Assembly: GCF_001428255.1 (NCBI RefSeq) | Contig: NZ_LMRW01000009.1 | Coordinates: 1-64,000, forward strand | Direction of reading: 5' to 3' | Origin: Agromyces sp. Soil535 | GTDB lineage: Bacteria > Actinomycetota > Actinomycetes > Actinomycetales > Microbacteriaceae | DNA: 64,000 nt | Shown: positions 1 to 7,933 of the stretch, in pieces | How the letters are laid out: the number at the start of each line of letters is the position of its first letter | Numbering within the stretch: the stretch's first letter is position 1 | The notes under the pieces: generated by a model | What the model saw: the letters and a program-made list of their open reading frames with translations, nothing else | What the model was told of the DNA's origin: nothing | The model's database searches: none | Made by a program: the position numbers and the translations under genes

Positions 1-343
1 ACGCGGCGAGCATCCGCACCGGGTTGTGGAATCCCTGCGCCTTCGCGAGCCCGGTGTCGCCGAACTCCTGCCCCGAGCGGGTGGCCACCTCGGCGGCGGC
101 CCGGGCGAGCAGCGCGTCGGCGTCGCGGCGTACTCGTGCGAGCAGGTCGGTGACCCGGACCAGCCCGGCGTCGCTCATCTGCTCCAGCTCGACCTGCGCC
201 GCCCCGGCGGTGGCGCCGAACGCCGGCACCGCCTCGGCCCACACCGCACCCAACGCGGCAAGATCACCCTCGAGTGCCCGCAACGGCACCGGCACCGGCA
301 GCGGCAGCGACTGCGGCTGCTCGGGCTGCGGGGGCTGTTCCAT
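1..343 (-). CDS. DUF222/HNH-type protein, N-terminal fragment
   Basis: The gene reads leftward and leaves the window after 114 codons, so only the N-terminus is visible. It opens with a Pro/Gln-rich stretch (PPQPEQPQ), followed by an Ala/Leu-rich helical region containing SDAGLVRVTDLLARVRR and, near the edge, GFHNPVRMLAA. This layout is typical of the DUF222 family, whose members often carry a C-terminal HNH nuclease domain and occur in many copies in Microbacteriaceae (family knowledge). The HNH domain would lie outside the window, so nuclease activity is not shown here. The ATG at 343 has an AGGA about ten bases upstream. The fragment could also belong to a DUF222 protein without a nuclease domain. 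Confidence 0.72.
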   Translation of the reverse strand, partial: MEQPPQPEQPQSLPLPVPVPLRALEGDLAALGAVWAEAVPAFGATAGAAQVELEQMSDAGLVRVTDLLARVRRDADALLARAAAEVATRSGQEFGDTGLAKAQGFHNPVRMLAA

Positions 344-552
344 GCTTCGATCCTGCCCCCACCCACCGACATTCCAATCGTGCGGGAAACACCTCTTGAC
401 CGGGCATTACGCCTGTGCAGAATGCTCGAGAAGCGCACCCTGTGGAGGACAAGTCAGCACCGGGCCGAACAGATGCGACGGACCCTCCCCGACCCGGCCT
501 CCCACCGCGCTCAGATGCCGGGGCGGACGCTGCGGCCGCAGCGCTGGGCACC

Positions 553-690
553 CGTCATGTCTCGGCAGCCGCATGCACGCACGTCACGCACGCGGCATCC
601 GTGATGTCGCGGCGGCTGCACGACGGGCACGTCACGCACGCGGCATCCGTCATGCCGTGGCAGCTGCAACAGCTCGCGTCGCGACGCATC
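553..690. repeat. Three imperfect tandem copies of a 47-48 bp unit
   Basis: The 350-base gap between the DUF222 gene and the AI-2E gene holds no supportable gene. It contains three tandem units starting at 553, 600 and 648. Units 1 and 2 share an identical 23-bp block ending GCGGCATCCGT (580-602 and 628-650), and all three start with CGTSATG and end in GCATC. The third copy is the most degenerate. Function is unknown; the end of each unit contains the genome-wide GGCATCC motif or a relative of it. Confidence 0.7.
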
Positions 691-696
691 CGCTCG

Positions 697-1824
697 TTAG
701 ATGGCGTCCTGACGGGGGAAGACGACCTTCTCGACGATGATGATGAGCGACGCGGCGACCGGGATCGCGACGAGCGCGCCGAGCACCCCGCCGAGCGTGC
801 CGCCCGCGACCGCGGCGATCACGACCAGGGCGCCGGGCACGGCGACCGCGCGGCTCATGATGCGGGGGCTCAGCACGTAGGCCTCCACCTGCATGTAGAT
901 GAGGTAGTAGATCGCGGCCGCGAGCGCGGTGGCCGGCGAGGCCGCGAAGCAGACGAGCGAGATGATGATGGCGCCCGTGATGGTGCCGACGAGCGGCACG
1001 AGCGAGAAGAGGAAGGCGATGAATGCGAGCAGGATCGGCGCTGGCGCCCCGATGATCGTGAGGTAGATGAGGCTCAGCACGCCGTTGATGGCGCCGAGGC
1101 TCACCTGGCCGATGACGTAACGTCCGACCGACCCCGTGATCTCCTCGGACACGTCGCGATATCCGGTCCGCGATGTGGCGGGCACGAACCGGGCCGAATA
1201 GCGCTTCATCGCGTCGAGCGAGGCGAGGAAGTAAAGCGTGAGGATGAGCACGATCGTCGCGCCCGTGAAGCCCCCGGCGATGCCCGCGCCGACGGCGAGG
1301 ATGCCGCCGCCGAGGGCCCCGAGGTTGGCGGGATCCGCGAGCCACTCGCTGACGGAGTCGATCGCGTCCTTGATGGCATCGCCGGTGCCCGTGAGCGAAT
1401 TGAGCCACGCCACGAAGTCGCTGTTCCGCACGTTCTCGACGATCGCGTCCCAGTCCCCGACGATGATCGTCGTCTGCTCGATGACGATCGGCACGATCGC
1501 CGCGATGAGTCCGACGAACAGGCCGATCACGACCACGAAGACGAGCAGGATCGCGAGCCAGCGCGGGATGTCGTGCCGCTGCAGCCAGCTCACGACCGGG
1601 TCGAGACCGAGCGCGAGGAAGAGTGCGAGCGCCACGTAGAGGATGACCGTGCCGAGCTGGCCCACGATGCTGCCGAGCAGCACAGCGAGCAGCACGCCCA
1701 GCGCGCCGACGAACCCGATCCGGAACGCCCGGATCTTCAATTCGGGGCCGCGCGAGTCGCCGTCGGTCGTGACCTCGGCGACCGGCGGCTCCTCGATCAC
1801 CCGGGATGGCCTGCGTCTCCACAT
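697..1824 (-). CDS. AI-2E family transporter (first of two)
   Basis: A 375-residue integral membrane protein of the AI-2E transporter/PerM family (PF01594). Family members are multi-pass proteins; some export signals or ions, and the substrate here cannot be read from sequence. After a short basic N-terminus (MWRRRPSR) come paired hydrophobic helices at about 35-60 and 65-110, a soluble loop around 140-200, a glycine-rich segment (GGGILAVGAGIAGG), and further helices with the family-typical LVPLVGTITGAII and VPGALVVIAAVAGG. The length fits the family. The ATG at 1824 has no clear Shine-Dalgarno, so a leaderless transcript is possible. A second member lies at 22.5-23.7 kb; the two are clearly diverged paralogs. 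It is transcribed divergently from the MFS gene. Confidence 0.88.
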   Translation of the reverse strand: MWRRRPSRVIEEPPVAEVTTDGDSRGPELKIRAFRIGFVGALGVLLAVLLGSIVGQLGTVILYVALALFLALGLDPVVSWLQRHDIPRWLAILLVFVVVIGLFVGLIAAIVPIVIEQTTIIVGDWDAIVENVRNSDFVAWLNSLTGTGDAIKDAIDSVSEWLADPANLGALGGGILAVGAGIAGGFTGATIVLILTLYFLASLDAMKRYSARFVPATSRTGYRDVSEEITGSVGRYVIGQVSLGAINGVLSLIYLTIIGAPAPILLAFIAFLFSLVPLVGTITGAIIISLVCFAASPATALAAAIYYLIYMQVEAYVLSPRIMSRAVAVPGALVVIAAVAGGTLGGVLGALVAIPVAASLIIIVEKVVFPRQDAI

Positions 1825-1977
1825 GTGTGCGACGCTACGCGGTCGCCGGTCCGCCGCGCCGCGCCGCGCCGGTTGCCGACCGGGAACGGATGCCGCGAAT
1901 GCGGGAATGCCCGGTCGGCGCTCGCGTTGGCGTTAACCGTGGCGCCCACGCATGTGTGCCCCGCATCGAGGAGGAAC

Positions 1978-3426
1978 GTGACCGAGCAGACCGCCGTGGG
2001 GTTCCGATCCGAACGTGGGCCCGTGCTCATCGCGCTCATGCTCTCGACGGGCCTGGTGGCGATCGAGGCGACCATCCTCGCGACGGCGGTGCCGTCGATC
2101 GTCGCCGACATCGGCGGCTTCTCGCAGTTCCCGTGGCTGTTCTCGATCTTCCTGCTCGCCCAGGCAGTGTCGGTGCCCGTGTACTCGAAGCTCGCCGACA
2201 CGATAGGGCGCAAGCCCATCATGCTCGTCGGCATCGGCGCCTTCCTGGTCGGCTCCATCCTCTGCGGCGTCGCGTGGGACATGACCTCGCTCATCGTGTT
2301 CCGCGCGGTGCAGGGCCTCGGCGCCGGCGCGGTGCTCCCGGTGTCCATCACCATCACGGGCGACATCTACACCGTGCGCGAGCGGGCCCGGGTGCAGGGC
2401 TACATCGCGAGCGTGTGGGCCGCGTCATCCGTCATCGGGCCGTCGCTCGGCGGCCTGTTCGCCGAGTTCCTCACGTGGCGCTGGATCTTCTTCGTGAACA
2501 TCCCCCTCTGCTTCATCGCGGCGTGGATGATCGTCCGCACCTACCACGAGACCGTCGAGCGCCAGAGGCACCGCATCGACGTCGCCGGCGCCGTCGTGCT
2601 CACCGTCGGCCTCACCCTGCTGATCCTCGCCGTGCTCGAGGGCGGGCAGGCATGGGCGTGGACCTCGTGGCAGAGCATCGGCGCGTTCGCCCTCGCGACG
2701 CTGCTCCTCGTGGCGTTCGTGATCATCGAGCGCCGGGCCGCAGAGCCGGTGCTGCCGCTCTGGGTGTTCTCGCGACGGCTCATCCTCACGACGTCGCTCA
2801 TCTCGTTCGGCATCGGCGCCGCGCTCATCGGCCTCACGTCGTACGTGCCCACGTTCCTCGAGATCACGGCCGAGGCGACGCCGATCGTCTCCGGGCTGGC
2901 GGTCGCCGCCCTCACGCTCGGCTGGCCGATCTCCGCGTCGCAGTCGGGGCGCATCTTCCTGCGCATCGGGTTCCGAAGCACCGCGTTCATCGGGCTCGGC
3001 GTCGCGGTGCTCGGCGCCGCAGGACTCTTCGCCGCCTCGTTCGTGCCGAACGTGTGGACCACCGCGATCTCGTGCTTCGTGGTGGGCCTCGGGCTCGGGC
3101 TCGTGGCGTCCCCGACGCTGATCGCGGCGCAGTCGTCGGTGCCGTGGGAGGAGCGCGGCGTGGTGACCGGCGCGAACATGTTCCTCCGGTCGATGGGCAG
3201 CGCCGTCGGGGTCGCGATCTTCGGCGCCATCGCGAACGGCGTCATCTCCGGGTCGGGCCTCGGCGAGCACTCCCCCGTCGCCATCCAGGCGGCATCCAGT
3301 GCCGTGTTCCTCGCGGTCATCGTCGTTGCCGTGGCGACGATCGCGGGTGCGGTGGCGATGCCGCGCGGCCACGTCGACGACATCGAGCACCGTCCGGCCG
3401 AACAGGATGCCGCGCCCGCGGGTTGA
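1978..3426 (+). CDS. MFS drug transporter, DHA2 (14-helix) family
   Basis: A 482-residue proton-driven exporter of the major facilitator superfamily, in the EmrB/QacA (DHA2) branch. Hydrophobic helices run through the whole protein. The first helix carries the family start LMLSTGLVAIEATILATAVPSI, matching DHA2 motif D1; the loop between helices 2 and 3 has KLADTIGRKPIML (MFS motif A), and VQGLGAGAVLPVSITITGD is motif B/C-like. The GTG at 1978 is chosen because GAGGAGGA lies directly upstream; the open frame continues far upstream but that part is charged, non-membrane sequence in the antisense of another gene. The stop codon TGA is supplied by the first copy of the GGTTGAGG repeat. The substrate is unknown; multidrug export is the family expectation. 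Confidence 0.92.
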   Translation: MTEQTAVGFRSERGPVLIALMLSTGLVAIEATILATAVPSIVADIGGFSQFPWLFSIFLLAQAVSVPVYSKLADTIGRKPIMLVGIGAFLVGSILCGVAWDMTSLIVFRAVQGLGAGAVLPVSITITGDIYTVRERARVQGYIASVWAASSVIGPSLGGLFAEFLTWRWIFFVNIPLCFIAAWMIVRTYHETVERQRHRIDVAGAVVLTVGLTLLILAVLEGGQAWAWTSWQSIGAFALATLLLVAFVIIERRAAEPVLPLWVFSRRLILTTSLISFGIGAALIGLTSYVPTFLEITAEATPIVSGLAVAALTLGWPISASQSGRIFLRIGFRSTAFIGLGVAVLGAAGLFAASFVPNVWTTAISCFVVGLGLGLVASPTLIAAQSSVPWEERGVVTGANMFLRSMGSAVGVAIFGAIANGVISGSGLGEHSPVAIQAASSAVFLAVIVVAVATIAGAVAMPRGHVDDIEHRPAEQDAAPAG

Positions 3427-3546
3427 GGTGCCTCGAAACCCGCTGTCACGACGACCGGGTTTCGAGACGCGTCCGGATTTCGAGACGCGTCCGGATTTCG
3501 AGACAGCCGCTGGCGCGGCTTCCTCAATCCGGTCGCTCCTCAACCC
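3420..3546. repeat. REP-like hairpin repeat cluster A (degenerate)
   Basis: Degenerate copies of the dispersed GCGGGTTTCGAGACG...CTCCTCAACCCGC element fill the gap between the MFS gene and the hupE pseudogene. An 18-bp sub-unit starting TTTCGAGACGCG is repeated in tandem 2.5 times (3460-3504). The cluster provides the TGA stop of both flanking genes: ...GGTTGA for the MFS gene and, on the other strand, GGGTTGA for the hupE remnant. Confidence 0.8.
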
Positions 3547-3972
3547 ACGAACGCGGCGACGACGCGCACGACGAACCAGAAGAGCCCGACCACGCCGACC
3601 AGCAGGCCCGCCACACGCGTCGCCGGATCCGCGACCGCGGTGCGTCGCAGCAGCACGAGGAGCGGGAATGCGACCGCGATGAGCCCGAGCTGCACGCCTC
3701 GATGCCGAGGTTGAATGCGAGCAGCGAGTGGAGCAGCTCCCACGACCACGGCTCGTCGATGCCCAGGGCGCTCGCGAAGCCGAGCCCGTGCAGCAGGCCG
3801 AAGGCGAACACCACGGGCATCCGCACCCGGTCGGGCAGCTCGCGACGCGAGAGCGTGGCCGCGGCCGCCTCCACGATCGACAACGCGATCACGGGCTCGA
3901 CGATCACCGCGGGCATGCTCACGACGCCGATGCCGGCGAGCAGGAACGTCACGCTGTGCGCCAGTGGGCGGA
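3540..3972 (-). pseudogene. HupE/UreJ-like membrane protein remnant, truncated and frameshifted
   Basis: The minus strand encodes the C-terminal half of a HupE/UreJ_2-type membrane protein in two frames. The first frame has LAHSVTFLLAGIGVV, then VFAFGLLHGLGFASALG and FNLGIE; the second continues with VQLGLIAVAFPLLVLLRR and ends at 3540. The switch happens at 3696-3697, where two bases (GC) remain between the GAG and GTG codons, so one base has been lost relative to an intact frame. Upstream of LAHSVT the sequence no longer resembles the family and no signal peptide or first helices are present, so the 5' half is missing too. HupE proteins are associated with nickel or cobalt uptake, but no hydrogenase or urease genes are nearby. 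A sequencing error could explain the shift but not the missing N-terminus. Confidence 0.78.
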
Positions 3973-4051
3973 GCGTTCCCGGATGACACGCTGGCGAGCG
4001 TGGGTGAACAACCGGCATTCGACCGACGACGTGTCGGGGTCGGGAGGGAGA

Positions 4052-4120
4052 ACGGTTACCGGAGCGGGTTTCGAGACGCCCGCTGCGCGGGCTCCTCAAC
4101 CCGCGGACACGGTTACCGGA
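4052..4120. repeat. REP-like hairpin repeat B with flanking 12-bp direct repeats
   Basis: One full copy of the dispersed hairpin (4064-4105) lies just after the stop codon of the lipase maturation factor gene. It has terminal GCGGGTT/AACCCGC arms and an inner CCCGC/GCGGG stem. It is flanked by identical 12-bp direct repeats ACGGTTACCGGA (4052-4063 and 4109-4120). The duplicated bases cover the end of the neighbouring gene, which is what a target-site duplication after insertion would look like. Confidence 0.72.
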
Positions 4121-5558
4121 TGCCGGCCGGCCCGATGACCTCGCGCTGGAACGTGCGGATCCAGCGCTGCCCGGTCTCGCGGAACTCCGCGTGCGTCGTG
4201 AAGCGGTAGTGGTACGCGGTGGCGCGCACCCACTTGGGCGCGGCTCCGTCGAAGGGATCGGTGTGCAGGAGCCTCAGTGTCGGGGTATCCGCCTCGAGCA
4301 GCCGCAGCAGGAACATCTCGAACCACGGCTCCCACATGCGCCCGAGCGGCAGGAACCACATCAGCCAGTCGAGCCGCAGGTGGTACGGCGCCCACTGCCG
4401 AGGCACGGCGCGAAGGTCGCCGGGCTTGCCCTTGAAGCCGTACTCGCGCCACTCGGAGTCGTCATCGGGCTCCTCGGCGAGGGTGCCCTCCACGACGATC
4501 TCGATGCGCCGCTTCGTCACGGTGCCGAACGCCCCGTAGGCGTTCACGAGCATCCACCGGTTGAAGCTGAAGTTCATGAGTTGCCGCCGCGAGAGCAGGT
4601 TGCGGATCGGCCAGTAGCTCAGCACGAGCAGCAGGACGGATACCGCCGCGATGATGAGGAACCACCACAGCGGCGTCGTCGCGGCATCCGTGCCCAGGTC
4701 GGCGGGGATCGCGGGGATCAGCCAGTGCCACGCCGAGTCGGTGATGGCGGATGCCGCGAGCACCACCGTGATCCAGTTGAGCCACGCGAAATTGCCGGTG
4801 ACGATGAGCCAGAGCTGGGTGAGGATCACGATGACCGCAGCCGTCGAGCCCACCGGGCCGGGCACGAAGAGGAAGAACGGCACGACGAGCTGCGCGAAGT
4901 GATTGCCGAGCACCTCAACTCGATGGAACCACCTCGGCAGCAGATGCGCCTGCCGGCTGAACGGATTCGGCATCGGCTGCGTCTCGTGGTGGTACGTGAG
5001 CGCGGTGAGGTCGCGCCACTCACGTCCGCCGCGGATCTTGATCATGCCGGCGCCGAACTCGAGGCGGAACACGAGCCACCACACCGCGACGACGATCGTG
5101 ATGGGCGGCGGCTGGTCGTTCGACCCGAGGAACGCGAGGGTGAACAACGCCTCGCAGAGCAGCATCTCCCAGCCGAACCCGTAGAAGGTCTGGCCGACGT
5201 TCACGATCGACAGGTACAGGATCCACAGGGCGAGGAAGACGAGCATGGGCACCCACGGCGGGCCGAGCTGTGGAAGCCCGACCACGACGGCTGCCGCGAG
5301 CACGAGCCCGGTGATCGCGACCGCGACGAGCCGGCGGTCGGTGTACCCCCAGCGGAACACGCTCGGCCCCCGGAGCCTCTGCGCGATCCGGAGAAGCTCC
5401 GGCACCGGCAGCAGGCCGTGCTCGCCGAGAAGCGGCCGGAACTGGTTCAGCGTCGAGAGGAAGGCCACGAACGCGAGCGCCCCGACCCCCCGCTGCAGCA
5501 CCTGGCGGGCGATCTCGTAGTCGTGCGCGTCGAACCAGTCGAGCCAGTCCACGTGCAC
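4113..5558 (-). CDS. Lipase maturation factor family membrane protein
   Basis: A 481-residue multi-pass membrane protein resembling the lipase maturation factor family (LMF1-like, PF06762). Animal LMF1 assists lipase folding in the ER; the role of the bacterial members is not established. The N-terminus (DWFDAHDYEIARQVLQRGVG) leads into about eight to ten hydrophobic helices. Family-like landmarks are the QFRPLLGEHGLLP loop, GWEMLLCEALFTLAFLG, and the charged WLVFRLEFGAGMIKIRGG. The C-terminal 120 residues are soluble (YGAFGTVTKRRIEIVVEGT, then the PRQWAPYHLRLDWLMWF block) as in the family. The length agrees with bacterial homologs. It stands alone between repeat elements. Confidence 0.88.
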   Translation of the reverse strand: MHVDWLDWFDAHDYEIARQVLQRGVGALAFVAFLSTLNQFRPLLGEHGLLPVPELLRIAQRLRGPSVFRWGYTDRRLVAVAITGLVLAAAVVVGLPQLGPPWVPMLVFLALWILYLSIVNVGQTFYGFGWEMLLCEALFTLAFLGSNDQPPPITIVVAVWWLVFRLEFGAGMIKIRGGREWRDLTALTYHHETQPMPNPFSRQAHLLPRWFHRVEVLGNHFAQLVVPFFLFVPGPVGSTAAVIVILTQLWLIVTGNFAWLNWITVVLAASAITDSAWHWLIPAIPADLGTDAATTPLWWFLIIAAVSVLLLVLSYWPIRNLLSRRQLMNFSFNRWMLVNAYGAFGTVTKRRIEIVVEGTLAEEPDDDSEWREYGFKGKPGDLRAVPRQWAPYHLRLDWLMWFLPLGRMWEPWFEMFLLRLLEADTPTLRLLHTDPFDGAAPKWVRATAYHYRFTTHAEFRETGQRWIRTFQREVIGPAGIR

Positions 5559-5575
5559 AACCTACGCCGTGGACC

Positions 5576-5665
5576 GCGGGTTGAGGAGCCCGCGCAGCGG
5601 GCGTCTCGAAACCCTCGTGCGCGGCGTCGGGTTTCGAGACGGCGCTTCGCGCCTCCTCAACCCGC
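5576..5665. repeat. REP-like hairpin repeat C, two copies in opposite orientation
   Basis: Two copies of the dispersed hairpin face each other, the first on the minus strand (5576-5613) and the second on the plus strand (5629-5665), separated by about 15 bases. Both keep the GCGGGTT...AACCCGC arms and the TCGAGAC/GAGG side. The pair sits downstream of the flavoprotein gene stop and upstream of the start of the lipase maturation factor gene. Confidence 0.8.
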
Positions 5666-5668
5666 AGA

Positions 5669-7114
5669 TCAGCGGATGCCGAACCGCTCCCGCAGCGCGA
5701 GCTTGGCGGCCCACCATCCGTTCATGCCATGCACGGCCGGCCCCGGCGGCGTCGCGCTCGAGCACAGGTAGACCCCGGGCAACGGCGTGCGCCACGGCGC
5801 GGTCGACACCACGGGACGCTTCACGAACTGGGCGAAGGTGAGCTCACCGGCGTAGATGTCGCCGCCGACGTAGTTCGCGTTGTGCGCGGCGAGGTCGGTC
5901 GCGGTGCGCTGCGACGACGCGAGCACGACGTCGCGGAATCCCGGAGCGAAGCGCTCCACCTCGCGCGTGACGAGCTCGGTCGCGTCGAGCGTCGACCCCG
6001 CAGGCACATGCGTGTACGCCCAGAGCACGTGCTTGCCCGCCGGTGCGCGCGTGGGATCGACGACGGTCGGCTGCGTCGCGAGCACGTACGGATGCCGCGG
6101 CGCCGCATCGTCCACGCCGGGCTGGTAGCCCCGGCGCACGGCGTTCTCGGCCGCGGCGATCTCGGAGCGGCTCCCGCCGAGGTGCACGGTCGGGGCGAGT
6201 CCGACCTCGGGATTCGTCCACGGCACCGGCCCGTCGAGTGCGAAGTCGACCTTCGCGACGCCCGAGCCGTAGCGGTAGCGGCGGATGGCCCGCTCGTAGC
6301 TCCCGGGGAGGTCGGCGGTCAGCAGCAGTTCGGGCGCGGTGTCGAGGAGTACGACCCCTGGCCCGCCGGTCACCTCGTCGAGGCGCGAGACCGGGGCATC
6401 CGTCACGATCTCACCGCCGCGGGAGCGGAGCTCTTCGGCGAGCGCGTCGGCGATCGCCTGCGATCCGCCCGCAGGGAAGCCCCAGCCCACTCCGTGCGCG
6501 TGCATCGCCAGCAGCAGGCCCGCCCCCGCCGAGGCGAGCGTCGGCATTCCCCCGGCGGCGTGCGCGACCACGCCGGTGAACAACGCCGGCGCCACGTCGC
6601 CCGCGAAGCGCGTGTTCCACGCCGGCGTGCCCTGCTCGAGGGCGCGCAGGCCGAACCGGAACGCCGCGATCGGGTCTCGTGGCACGCGCAGCAGCTGCGA
6701 GCCCGTGAACGAGACGACGCCGCGCTGCCGCGCGAGCAGCGGCGCGATGAGGCTTCGCCAGGCCCGACCGTCGGCGCCGAGCCCCTCGACGGTGCGGTCG
6801 AGGTCGCGCCAGGCGATCCCGGCACGCCCGCCGTCGAGCGGATGCGCGTACGAGACCTCTGGCACGATCCACTCGAGGCGGTCGAGGAGACCCAGCTTGC
6901 GGAACACCGGCGACGCGAGGGCCGCCGGATGCACCGCCGAGCAGACGTCGTGCATGAATCCCGGCAGGGTGAGCTCGGCCGAGCGTACGCCGCCCCCGAT
7001 CGACGCCTCACCCTCGAGCAGGCGCACCGACAGGCCGGCTCGCGCGGCCACGACCGCGGCGACGAGCCCGTTGGGCCCGCTCCCGACGACCGTGACGTCG
7101 GTCGAGGGCCTCAG
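5669..7114 (-). CDS. Phytoene desaturase-like FAD-dependent oxidoreductase
   Basis: A flavoprotein of about 481 residues in the phytoene desaturase/amine oxidase superfamily. The FAD-binding Rossmann motif VVGSGPNGL lies at the very N-terminus, followed by VRLLEG and GGGVRSAELT. The C-terminus has the typical YLCSSATPPGPAVHGMNGWWAA, which closes the FAD site. No crt genes are nearby, so carotenoid synthesis is not indicated; it is probably an uncharacterised oxidoreductase. The start is a problem: between the preceding in-frame stop and the FAD motif there is no ATG, GTG or TTG. A CTG at 7114-7112 overlaps the TGA of the upstream NUDIX gene (CTGA) and gives a sensible N-terminus; the next GTG, near 7051, would delete the FAD motif. 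The two genes are therefore probably translationally coupled. Confidence 0.82.
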   Translation of the reverse strand: MRPSTDVTVVGSGPNGLVAAVVAARAGLSVRLLEGEASIGGGVRSAELTLPGFMHDVCSAVHPAALASPVFRKLGLLDRLEWIVPEVSYAHPLDGGRAGIAWRDLDRTVEGLGADGRAWRSLIAPLLARQRGVVSFTGSQLLRVPRDPIAAFRFGLRALEQGTPAWNTRFAGDVAPALFTGVVAHAAGGMPTLASAGAGLLLAMHAHGVGWGFPAGGSQAIADALAEELRSRGGEIVTDAPVSRLDEVTGGPGVVLLDTAPELLLTADLPGSYERAIRRYRYGSGVAKVDFALDGPVPWTNPEVGLAPTVHLGGSRSEIAAAENAVRRGYQPGVDDAAPRHPYVLATQPTVVDPTRAPAGKHVLWAYTHVPAGSTLDATELVTREVERFAPGFRDVVLASSQRTATDLAAHNANYVGGDIYAGELTFAQFVKRPVVSTAPWRTPLPGVYLCSSATPPGPAVHGMNGWWAAKLALRERFGIR

Positions 7115-7851
7115 AATCCGGCTCCCATGGTGTTGACGTAGACCCAGGGGAGGCGATCCATCATCAGCCGGTGCTGGTTGCCCTCGGCGTCGGGCGCGTC
7201 ATCCGGAACGGCCGGGTCGTTCGCCTCGCGCTCCCGGTCGGCCTCGTACTCGTCGTCCTCCTGCCAGAGGATGGCGGTGCCGTCTTCGCTGAACCGCCCG
7301 ACGTAGGGCTTCACGTCACCGCTGCGCAGCTCGGCGAGCGCCTGGTCGACGGATGCCGCGCGCTGCAGTCCGTGCAGCGTCACCCACGTCGGCGGCCACA
7401 GCGTCATCGCGCCGGCCGCGTGCCGATCGAGCGCGTCGACAGGACGGAGCCACTCCACCGCGGCCACCTCGCCGGGCGCGGGGCGGATCTCGCCATCGGG
7501 CACGCGCACGGCGAAGAAGGTGGTGCGCAGCTGCTTCGGCGAGCCCTTCGGCGGCGTCCAGTGCGAGAACGGCACCAGGTCGTAGCGGTCGAGCCCGAGC
7601 CCGATCTCCTCGCGCGTCTCGCGCACGGCCGCCCGGCGCGCGGCGTCCTCGGTGTCGATCGAACCGCCGAGGGCGTCCGCGTCGTCGACGGCGCCGCCCG
7701 GGAAGACCCAGGCGCCCGCGAACGAGCCGCGGTCGCGGGGCCGCTCGGCGAGAAGCACCTCGAGGCCGCGCTCGCCGTCGCGCAGCAGCACCACGGTGGC
7801 GGCGGCCCCCGGAACCTCGTCGTTCGTCAGGGATTCAAGGTCGCTGTCCAT
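7111..7851 (-). CDS. NUDIX hydrolase (NUDT19-like)
   Basis: A 246-residue NUDIX protein expected to hydrolyse a nucleoside diphosphate-linked or CoA-type substrate. The NUDIX box is split as in the NUDT19/RP2 group: WVFPGGAVDD, an insertion of about 15 residues, then AARRAAVRETREEIGL, carrying the REXXEEXG metal-binding helix. The segments GSFAGAWVF and FSHWTPPKGSPKQLRTTFF are also typical of that group. A long acidic C-terminal tail (EDDEYEADREREAND) precedes the end. Its stop codon overlaps the proposed CTG start of the flavoprotein gene, so the two form an operon. It is transcribed divergently from the metallo-hydrolase gene. Confidence 0.9.
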   Translation of the reverse strand: MDSDLESLTNDEVPGAAATVVLLRDGERGLEVLLAERPRDRGSFAGAWVFPGGAVDDADALGGSIDTEDAARRAAVRETREEIGLGLDRYDLVPFSHWTPPKGSPKQLRTTFFAVRVPDGEIRPAPGEVAAVEWLRPVDALDRHAAGAMTLWPPTWVTLHGLQRAASVDQALAELRSGDVKPYVGRFSEDGTAILWQEDDEYEADREREANDPAVPDDAPDAEGNQHRLMMDRLPWVYVNTMGAGF

Positions 7852-7933
7852 GTCCCCAGACTAGGCCGGTCGGGCGGGGAGCGCACCGGTGCGAACGCGG
7901 GCGCGCCGGCCATCCCCTCGGTACACTTCGGGC

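Noticed and set aside
415..1977. In-frame upstream extension of the MFS gene (about 520 residues, Asp/Arg/His-rich)
   Set aside because: It is the antisense of the AI-2E gene; the MFS start at 1978 has a strong ribosome site.
4191..5771. A 526-codon plus-strand frame
   Set aside because: It is antisense to the lipase maturation factor-like gene and rich in Arg, Glu and His with no domain.
5669..7114. Carotenoid biosynthesis (crtI)
   Set aside because: The protein is in the wider phytoene desaturase superfamily, but no crtB, crtE or lycopene genes are adjacent and it is coupled to a NUDIX gene.
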